DNA of 64,000 bases from Nesterenkonia sandarakina (GTDB taxonomy: Bacteria; Actinomycetota; Actinomycetes; Actinomycetales; Micrococcaceae): the NCBI RefSeq assembly GCF_013410215.1, contig NZ_JACCFQ010000002.1, forward strand, positions 39,099-103,098. Reading direction: 5' to 3'. This document shows positions 58,266 through 64,000 of the stretch, piece by piece. The notes beneath the pieces were generated by a model. That model did no database searches and had not been told where the DNA came from. It was given only the letters and a program-made list of their open reading frames with translations. Within the stretch, counting starts at the first letter, position 1. The number at the start of each line of letters is the position of its first letter. The position numbers and the translations under genes were made by a program.

Positions 58266-58903
58266 CCCATACCGCTCGGGAAGCGCCCATGGGGCCAGAG
58301 AAGAAACGGCAGAAGCGAAGTGCGAATTTTCGAGACCGGTATTACGGGGTGTTGTTTCTCTGCCTCACGGGGTCATTCGCGGCAACGCTGGCCGTGCTCG
58401 TTATCCCGCTACTCGTGATAGACACCCGGGGTCCTAGCTATGTTCCGGGTATGGCTCTGCTGGTGTTTCTCGCGGCCCTTACGGTGATGTTAGTGAGTTC
58501 ACTTTGGTTGCGTTGGTGGCCAGCAAGACAAGCAGATCTGCCTGCAGAGGTTGTTCACGAGGCACTGACGCCGGAACGCTCTTTGGTCTTCTCGTTCTGT
58601 TTAGTTACAGCAGTAGCCAACCTGAACTTCGCAGTCGCCTTCAACGACGCCGTTCTGGGCATCTTGGCCTCTGCTGTTGTTCTGGGGCCGTTGGTGACTT
58701 ATGCCAAACACGCAGGTCAGCTCCGCATCCTTCTCGAACACGGCCCCATGGCAAACCCGACTGATGTTGGCAAGCTCCAGCAACACAACGAGTGCCTCCA
58801 ACTCGAGATAGACACTCTGAAGGAGCGTTTAGCTGCGATGGAACGCGCCAGCGTGTGGCAACGCCTGATTCGCCGGTATCCACAACCCCAGGAGCACACA
58901 TGA
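58262..58903 (+). CDS. membrane protein with C-terminal coiled coil
   Basis: 213 residues from the ATG at 58262. Helices at about 28-50 (GVLFLCLTGSFAATLAVLVIPLLV), 62-82, 110-128 and 132-150 are followed by a coiled-coil-like end (GKLQQHNECLQLEIDTLKERLAAMERA). It is inserted between the SCO6880-like gene and the ATPase with 4-nt overlaps, so it belongs to the complex. Codon use is slightly less GC-rich than in its neighbours. No family is recognised. Confidence 0.68.
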   Translation: MTHTAREAPMGPEKKRQKRSANFRDRYYGVLFLCLTGSFAATLAVLVIPLLVIDTRGPSYVPGMALLVFLAALTVMLVSSLWLRWWPARQADLPAEVVHEALTPERSLVFSFCLVTAVANLNFAVAFNDAVLGILASAVVLGPLVTYAKHAGQLRILLEHGPMANPTDVGKLQQHNECLQLEIDTLKERLAAMERASVWQRLIRRYPQPQEHT

Positions 58904-60543
58904 TTCGCAAGGAACACCCACGCGCTTCGGATGCCGGTACCGCGGGAGCGTCCTTGGGTTCGGAGGAATCGGGACTTGTCTTATCCAAGCGTGATGCGGC
59001 CAGACTCGCGCGAGAGGACCGACGAGCTCGCGCGGAAGACAAGCCGTTCAAGGGGCTGCGCCGGGTGTTGGCGCAGATCAGTGCAGACCGGCAGGGGAGT
59101 CTTTCCCGTCCTGGGGCAACGGGCTGGAATCGTCGTGGTGGTGGGCCTATGGGCTTCGTGGAGCGACCCTATGAGCTGCAAGGCACCAGCGTGCAGCTCT
59201 GTGGCTACTGGCCGTTTATCGCCGGGTCTGGGGTGGATCTGGTGGGCGCGCCGCTGGGCGTGGATTTGCGGCGCCGGTCTCTGGTCTGCGCGGACCCAAT
59301 TTCTTGGTTCACATCTGAGCTGATCCGTAACCCTTCGGCGTTCGTGCTGGGGCAACCGGGCCTGGGGAAGTCCTCACTGGTCAAGCGCATGGTCGCGGTG
59401 CTCCTAGATTGGGGCATCATCCCTATGGCGCTCTCTGACGCGCGGCCCGATTATGTGGACCTCATTCGCGCAGCGGACGGTCAGGTGATCGAGTTCGCGC
59501 CTGGGCGGTCGCATATCAACCCTATGGACGTCTCGACCTTCGCGGCCGCGTTGGCCGATGTGCAGAATGAGAACGCGCGGGAAGAAGGGCTCAACGATCT
59601 GCGCACGCAGCAGCTTTCGTTGATGAGTGGGCTGGTGGCGATGTTCGCCAGGCGCAGCCTTCAACCGCACGAGATCACGATTCTTTCCCACGCGATCCGC
59701 ACCCTGGACCCGGATCTGGCGACTCCTGTGCTGATTCCGGAACTGACCGAGTTCATCCGGTCCCGGCCGGTAACTTTGCGGAACCTAACCCTGACCCACG
59801 ATGACAGCGAAGCCTATGACGCTCGCGTGCAGGGCCTTCTCGATGCGCTGATCTCGATGGGACCAGATGGGCTCTACGGGGATCTGTTTTCGCAGCCAAC
59901 CTCAGCCCACATCATCCCGGGTAAGCCGGTGGTCTTCGATGTGTCCGGGGTCAATGAGAACGACAGCGTTCTCATGGCTGCGGTGCAGTCGTTGTGCTGG
60001 AACCTTGGCACGGTCACCGTGGCCACGGAGAAGATCGTGACCACGGATCGAGGCATTCCGCCGAAGCACTATCTTCTGGTGATGGATGAGCTGTGGAAGG
60101 TGCTGCGGGCATCTGAGCAGATGGTGTACTTCGTGGACTCCCTGACCAGGCTCAACCGGGGGAGGGGGATCGGGCAGATCATGATTACTCACACTATGAA
60201 CGACTTGAAGCTCTCGTCCGAGACGTTGACCGATGTGGCGTGGGGGTTCGTGAACCGTTCGGAGATGGTGTTCCTGGGCGGGCTCGCGCCCGATGAGATG
60301 GGTAACCTAGAGACCGTGTTCGCCCTGTCTAACACGGAGAAGTCCTGGATCACGGACTGGACTGATGATTCTGGTGGGGGAGTGGGGACTGAACGACGTC
60401 CGCACACGGGCAAGTTCATCCTCAAGACGGGTAAGCGGCCAGGGATTCCTTTTAAGGTCGTGCAGGTCAAAGCCGAGATCGCGGTGACCGACACCAACCA
60501 AGCATGGATGACCTCCCGGAATGGGACGCCTGCTAGTCAATAG
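58900..60543 (+). CDS. VirB4/TraC-like conjugation ATPase
   Basis: The start is the ATG at 58900 with GGAG upstream; 547 residues. Walker A is GQPGLGKS (151-158) within FVLGQPGLGKSSLVKRMV. SDARPDYVDLIRAADGQVIEFAPG and INPMDV follow, then Walker B YLLVMDELWKVL (about 385-400) and GIGQIMITHTMNDLKL. It powers assembly or substrate transfer in a type-IV-secretion-like system. It is the last clear gene of the cluster; no relaxase or VirD4 follows in the window. Confidence 0.88.
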   Translation: MIRKEHPRASDAGTAGASLGSEESGLVLSKRDAARLAREDRRARAEDKPFKGLRRVLAQISADRQGSLSRPGATGWNRRGGGPMGFVERPYELQGTSVQLCGYWPFIAGSGVDLVGAPLGVDLRRRSLVCADPISWFTSELIRNPSAFVLGQPGLGKSSLVKRMVAVLLDWGIIPMALSDARPDYVDLIRAADGQVIEFAPGRSHINPMDVSTFAAALADVQNENAREEGLNDLRTQQLSLMSGLVAMFARRSLQPHEITILSHAIRTLDPDLATPVLIPELTEFIRSRPVTLRNLTLTHDDSEAYDARVQGLLDALISMGPDGLYGDLFSQPTSAHIIPGKPVVFDVSGVNENDSVLMAAVQSLCWNLGTVTVATEKIVTTDRGIPPKHYLLVMDELWKVLRASEQMVYFVDSLTRLNRGRGIGQIMITHTMNDLKLSSETLTDVAWGFVNRSEMVFLGGLAPDEMGNLETVFALSNTEKSWITDWTDDSGGGVGTERRPHTGKFILKTGKRPGIPFKVVQVKAEIAVTDTNQAWMTSRNGTPASQ

Positions 60544-60612
60544 CAGAGACGAAATGTCCGACACCAGCACCAAATCGTCGTCGTCCTAGAACGAGCCTCG
60601 TCCGTCGAAGAC

Positions 60613-60789
60613 GTGAACGATCTGCAGGGCAAGCGCAGCGGGTCAATCACCGAGTACCTCGCCGGCCTCGACAACACGATCACGATGCGACTCGACGCGC
60701 CGAGCCTTATCGCGGATCAGGACACAGCGGAGATCCAGGTCCAACGATCCACAGGACTCAAAGTGGTAGGTCGTCATGTCGTAGCGTGA
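60613..60789 (+). CDS. short coding-like frame, possibly a gene fragment (58 aa)
   Basis: From GTG 60613 to TGA 60789 the frame reads LQGKRSGSITEYLAGLDNTI and VQRSTGLKVVGRHVVA, and it is open further upstream with VVVLERASSVEDVND. Composition is coding-like, but there is no ribosome site, so it may be the 3' end of a lost gene. No family is recognised. Confidence 0.3.
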   Translation: MNDLQGKRSGSITEYLAGLDNTITMRLDAPSLIADQDTAEIQVQRSTGLKVVGRHVVA

Positions 60790-60870
60790 ATGGTTCTCAC
60801 GTCAGCGGGCGGTTGAGTTGCGTTGTCAGTCATCTCGGATGCGGGCGCTAACGCAGACCTGGGAGTAATC

Positions 60871-60888
60871 ATAAATACCGGGATACGT
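60871..60888. repeat. outlying partition-type motif
   Basis: ATAAATACCGGGATACG matches the units of the array at 45521-45841 and the palindrome at 44667-44702. A stray site 15 kb from the par locus suggests either a second partition-protein site or a marker of the element's edge. Confidence 0.4.
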
Positions 60889-61176
60889 TTCTACAGAACG
60901 CTGTTCGGCAAAGGCGTACCCTCGAAGTTACCTGAGAGAACCGGTCGATGTTCGGCGAGTCAACGGGCAAAGTCGGGCTAGGGGACATACATTCCACCTA
61001 TTTCTGCGCCGGCGCATAGGACGCACCTCCACAATCGCATCAGCCAAGTCCTTGGCGCGAAAGGTCCCCGACCCCCGCGACAGTACTCGCTCGCGAACTG
61101 TTGAGGCTCTTAGGCCCTATTATTTGGGACAGGACGACCTCTAGTGAGATTCAGATACTCGGTGCCATGTGTAGAG

Positions 61177-62259
61177 CTATCGCATCTGGCGCTGGGACAG
61201 CCGGTAGTCCAGGAGCACCAGCACCAGCACGACGGCGAACCCTGCGGCTCCCAGCCCCAGGGCCAGTCCGAGGTTCTCACCTGGGCCCAGCAGTCCCCTG
61301 GCTTCGTCCTGCCAGGGCCACAGCGTGCGCAGCGCCCCGACCATCACCCCGGTGAGCACGATCATGGTGATCCGGTGCCGATGATCGAGCAGCCACTTCA
61401 AGCCCTTGACGATGCAGATCATGCCCAGCGCCAGGCCCAGCGCGAAGATGCTCAGGTAGCCGAGGTCGAGGTCAGCAGCGGCGCGCAGGGTCGGTTCATA
61501 GAGCCCGAAGGTCAGCAGCAGGAAGGACCCGGAGAGCCCGGGCAGCAGCAGCGCCGACACGGCGATGGCGGCCGCGGGCAGGATCACGTACCAGGTGGGC
61601 TCCATGGACGTGGCCGGCAGCGAGACCAGCCAGAAGGTCAGGGCTGCGGCGAGGATCCCGGCGAACAGATGAGACACCTTCAACGGCCCGGACCGGTCGA
61701 ACCAGGCCATCTGCAGCGGCACGAAGATCGAGGCCAGCACCATGCCGAAGAAGGTCGCGCGGGTGAGTTCGGGATAGGTCTCCACCGCCGTGGCCATGGG
61801 GCCCGCCACGGTGAACACGGCGATCACCATACCGATCATGACCGGGATGATGATCTTCCACTCGGCCTGGCGCAGGTGGTGTATGAAGCCCGCCCGACGG
61901 TCCGGACCGGTGATCAGCGCCTTGCCGGCGGAGACCACGTGGGAGGCTGAATCGATCAGCTGGCGGTAGATCCCGACCACCAGCGCCACGGTGCCGCCGG
62001 AGACTCCGGGCACGGTCTCCACCGTGCCGATCATCGCGCCGCGGATCAGGTTCCCCGGCAGCGAGGTACGGCGAGCCGAGAGCGCTGACTCACCAGCAGC
62101 TATGGGCTTCGCCTCAGGAGGAGTTGAGGACTGGGAAGACTCGACTGTAATGATGTACTCCTCGATGAAGTGTGAAACGAAGAACGACAAGGCCCCAGCG
62201 TCCGGGGCAAGGAACTGGGTAGGGCGGTTCTGACGAATCGCTGTACCTATGTGTTGCAT
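61177..62259 (-). CDS. DUF368-family membrane protein (undecaprenyl-phosphate translocase type)
   Basis: 360 residues with about eight helices. DUF368 hallmarks: RGAMIGTVETVPGVSGGTVALVVGIYRQLI near the N-terminus, the re-entrant motif ALLLPGLSGSFLLLTFGLYEPTL, and LVGALRTLWPW-like near the C-terminus. PopT members recycle undecaprenyl phosphate, the lipid carrier for wall precursors. The first 45 residues are atypical and the exact start is uncertain. GC is higher than in the flanking gap. It is monocistronic. Confidence 0.9.
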   Translation of the reverse strand: MQHIGTAIRQNRPTQFLAPDAGALSFFVSHFIEEYIITVESSQSSTPPEAKPIAAGESALSARRTSLPGNLIRGAMIGTVETVPGVSGGTVALVVGIYRQLIDSASHVVSAGKALITGPDRRAGFIHHLRQAEWKIIIPVMIGMVIAVFTVAGPMATAVETYPELTRATFFGMVLASIFVPLQMAWFDRSGPLKVSHLFAGILAAALTFWLVSLPATSMEPTWYVILPAAAIAVSALLLPGLSGSFLLLTFGLYEPTLRAAADLDLGYLSIFALGLALGMICIVKGLKWLLDHRHRITMIVLTGVMVGALRTLWPWQDEARGLLGPGENLGLALGLGAAGFAVVLVLVLLDYRLSQRQMR

Positions 62260-62354
62260 TCCTTCTCGGTAGGCTGGTCTAGGTCAACGGTGACATCGAT
62301 GGAGGAGGAACTGTCGCTACCTGGAAGATCCAGTCCGGAAAGGACACGTTCAAA

Positions 62355-62666
62355 GTGTACGGTGGGGACCCCTTTATCAAGGCGGTTGATCGAGCCGTAA
62401 ATGAGTATCTGCAGCGGAACACCGGGTTTACAGTTCACAGCCTGCACGGAGCCGCGGGGCTCCCGGTAGGGGATGAAGTCTCAGTGTGGATTAACGCCTC
62501 GACACCGCAGTTGTTCATCTACTCGTCAACCGTGAACGAGGCAGAGACCGAGAAACTGTTCCTCCTTTTACTGGAGCAGCTCGAAGCAGGCGGGCGACTT
62601 ACCATCCCTCAGCATCACGAGGCCCCATTGTCCGCGGATCGGTGTGAACTCAGCGGTACTGTTTGA
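62355..62666 (+). CDS. hypothetical protein, start uncertain
   Basis: GTG 62355 gives 103 residues. The frame is open upstream to a TAG near 62280 and looks coding there too (TVATWKIQSGKDTFKVYGGD), but with no standard start codon after the GGAGGAGG at about 62299. Either GTG is used or the 5' end is damaged. It contains DPFIKAVDRAVNEYLQRN and EAETEKLFLLLLEQLEAGGRL, a small alpha/beta pattern. Family unknown. Confidence 0.55.
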   Translation: MYGGDPFIKAVDRAVNEYLQRNTGFTVHSLHGAAGLPVGDEVSVWINASTPQLFIYSSTVNEAETEKLFLLLLEQLEAGGRLTIPQHHEAPLSADRCELSGTV

Positions 62667-62723
62667 CGAACCTTCTGAGGGATTCCTCCCCAGAGCCAGC
62701 GCGAACCGAGGCGACTGAGGTTG

Positions 62724-63071
62724 CTAGATCTTCGGAAGCTCGTTGTACTGCACCTCGGGGAGAGGAACTCCTGATCTGAAGGTTGCGCGGCTTAGCGCAA
62801 AGCCACCCACCGGAGCCGTCATCAGCTGCAGCAGTATTGCAAGGCCCAGTGTGATCAGGTTCGCGATAGAAGGATCAAGCACTAGCGTGCCCAGCAGCAT
62901 GAGACAGATCCCAAGCGTGCCAGACTTCGTTACTGCGGTCAGCCGCGTGTAAGCGTCTGAAAACCGCAATAGACCTACGGCGGCAATCACAAACAGCGCG
63001 AGCCCCAGGACCAGGGCAGAAGCTCCAAGTAATGTTTGAGCAGTGCTAAGGATCGTAGCCTCGGAGCTCAC
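62724..63071 (-). CDS. mnhG: Mrp/Mnh antiporter subunit G
   Basis: The start is GTG 63071, with AAGGAG upstream and overlapping the subunit F stop; 115 residues. Three helices: LLGASALVLGLALFVIAAVGLLRF, GTLGICLMLLGTLVL and NLITLGLAILLQLMTAPVGGFAL. The SDAYTRLTAVTKSGTLG loop is the MnhG hallmark. It is part of the multi-subunit Na+(K+)/H+ antiporter for alkali and salt tolerance. Last gene of the operon. Confidence 0.93.
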   Translation of the reverse strand: MSSEATILSTAQTLLGASALVLGLALFVIAAVGLLRFSDAYTRLTAVTKSGTLGICLMLLGTLVLDPSIANLITLGLAILLQLMTAPVGGFALSRATFRSGVPLPEVQYNELPKI

Positions 63072-63364
63072 TGACGTCTCCTTCCCAGGAATCGGGCAAG
63101 AATCAAGGCGGAAATGAACCCGACGAGGGTTCCCACCAGCACCAAGTCGAACAACAGGTCTCTCTCCCACGCCAAGCCTAGTATTGCAATAGAAGCCACC
63201 AGGACGAAGAAAACATGGTCTGCGCCTACTGCGCGATCAGCATCAGCTGGTCCCAGTGCGACCCTCCACATGGCCGGCAGAAGCGTGAGAGCCAGAATGA
63301 CGAGCACTATCGCTGAAATTGTTAGACCTAGGATCTCGACTCCTAGGAACTCTTCAGGAGTCAC
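63068..63364 (-). CDS. mnhF: Mrp/Mnh antiporter subunit F
   Basis: 98 residues from GTG 63364 (GGAGG upstream). Three helices; the segment LPAMWRVALGPADADRAVGADHVFFVLVASIAIL includes the conserved G-P-x-x-x-D-R motif of MnhF. Overlaps of 4 nt with subunits E and G show tight coupling. Confidence 0.95.
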   Translation of the reverse strand: MTPEEFLGVEILGLTISAIVLVILALTLLPAMWRVALGPADADRAVGADHVFFVLVASIAILGLAWERDLLFDLVLVGTLVGFISALILARFLGRRRQ

Positions 63365-63735
63365 TGGTGCCTCCCTTCGTCGCGACTAACCCCGACAGTG
63401 ACAAGGCGCATCCGGCCCTCTAGTTCTTCGAGTTGTTGACGGAACCTATTCGGGTCGGAAGGGGCGTAGAGGCCCAACACGTAGAGCACGTGCTGACCGT
63501 TGTTCGTCTCCACGTCTATGGTCAAGGTGCCTGGTGTCAGGGTGATCAAGTTCGATAAGAGGGTCAGTTCCCACGCGCTGCGAGATCGCGCCGGGTAGGC
63601 CACCACTCCGGGGGTCAATGCAGATCCTGGCGTGAGAATATCCACAGCAACCTGCCAGTTGGCTCGAAACATCTGCACCAAGAAGTAGACGAGGAATCCT
63701 GGGAGTCTCAGTAGTTGGGTCAGGCGTCGCTTCAT
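63361..63735 (-). CDS. mnhE: Mrp/Mnh antiporter subunit E
   Basis: 124 residues from ATG 63735. A helix near the N-terminus (LPGFLVYFLVQMFRANWQVAVDIL) and the conserved LLSNLITLTPGTLTIDVE are typical of MnhE. A soluble C-terminal part of about 40 residues follows. ATGA overlap with the subunit D stop. Confidence 0.94.
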   Translation of the reverse strand: MKRRLTQLLRLPGFLVYFLVQMFRANWQVAVDILTPGSALTPGVVAYPARSRSAWELTLLSNLITLTPGTLTIDVETNNGQHVLYVLGLYAPSDPNRFRQQLEELEGRMRLVTVGVSRDEGRHQ

Positions 63736-64000
63736 GGGCTCACCACAGCCTGTGTGTACGCCTCTGGGTTGGACAGCCCCTGCGCTGCAGTTTCGGCCAG
63801 GCCAAGTACAACATCGGCCCCGAGCCCTATGCAGATGGTCAGCAGCGCCAGCGTGGCCGCTGGCGCAATCAGTCTCCGAGGGACCCGTCCGCCATGGTCG
63901 CCAGGTTTGTTTTTTCCTCCTCTTGGGTGTTTAACCCTGGTTCGTAGTCGGTCACTTCCAGGGTCGGTGCGGTCAGGCATGATCGCGGAAGTGGCCTGGT
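63732..64000 (-). CDS. mnhD: Mrp/Mnh antiporter subunit D, C-terminal fragment (cut by window)
   Basis: The frame enters from the window edge and ends at TGA 63732. The last 90 residues comprise a basic loop (RLRTRVKHPRGGKNKPGDHGG) and one helix (LIAPAATLALLTICIGLGADVVLGLAE), ending in PEAYTQAVVSP, the usual tail of MnhD. An internal ATG at 63980 is not the start, as the frame stays open to the edge. Confidence 0.85.
   Translation of the reverse strand, partial: QATSAIMPDRTDPGSDRLRTRVKHPRGGKNKPGDHGGRVPRRLIAPAATLALLTICIGLGADVVLGLAETAAQGLSNPEAYTQAVVSP

Larger units (their letters stand above)
60544..61176. other. right end of plasmid-type region
   Basis: It contains a short coding-like stretch (60613-60789) and a copy of the GGTAT-type partition motif (AAATACCGGGATACG at about 60874-60888). 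The rest shows no gene. It is a candidate junction between acquired DNA and the DUF368/Mrp backbone. Confidence 0.35.

Overview
The window is high-GC Gram-positive DNA, most likely from an actinobacterium of the Micrococcales type. The evidence is an Lsr2 nucleoid protein, an SCO6880-type conjugation protein, an actinobacterial LexA box (TCGAAT-N4-GTTCGA) in front of umuD, GTG and TTG starts, and many acidic lipoproteins with VAGC/LTSC-type lipoboxes. The Mrp antiporter genes at the right edge and the acidic secreted proteins would suit a salt- or alkali-tolerant organism, but that is inference. I cannot name a genus.

Layout. Positions 1-5.7 kb hold envelope and stress genes: a DUF4383-like membrane protein, a CBS-pair protein, a MarR regulator with two TAACnGTTA operators, an AMIN-like lipoprotein, a lone TIR-like (DUF1863) protein and a NodB-type deacetylase. 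Positions 6.2-8.2 kb are a compact phage-type lysis cassette (repressor, divergent Cro-like protein, holin, amidase endolysin, terminator) with no other phage genes. Positions 8.6-35.4 kb look like accessory chromosomal backbone: CHRD protein, DUF805, YdcF, a PadR-regulated ABC exporter, an ECF sigma factor with its membrane partner, a NUDIX/DUF4269 pair (the second frameshifted), an MFS transporter, a MacAB-like exporter, methyltransferases, and at least eight secreted or lipoprotein genes of unknown function. Between these genes lies a dispersed, REP-like hairpin repeat in about 16 copies.

Positions 35.9-60.8 kb contain none of these repeats and look acquired. First comes a SIR2-HerA anti-phage operon (35.9-39.3 kb) with a serine recombinase beside it. 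Next come small membrane proteins and a membrane-protein/winged-helix regulator pair that repeats the design of another pair at 32.6-33.4 kb. From 42.9 kb there is a plasmid-type backbone: Lsr2, a RES/Xre toxin-antitoxin module, a ParA/ribbon-helix-helix partition operon with a large repeat-rich candidate centromere, an SOS-controlled umuDC operon, a replicase-type RepA, ribbon-helix-helix and ParA-like proteins, and a divergent conjugation-like cluster ending in a VirB4-like ATPase. No relaxase or VirD4-type coupling protein is visible, so autonomous transfer cannot be claimed. Positions 61.2-64 kb return to housekeeping genes: a DUF368 lipid-carrier translocase and mrpDEFG, cut by the window edge.

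No rRNA, convincing tRNA or CRISPR array was seen. The most notable items are the SIR2-HerA operon, the REP-like repeat family, the two membrane-protein/winged-helix pairs with palindromic operators, the partition locus with its 17-bp-arm palindrome, and the isolated lysis cassette.
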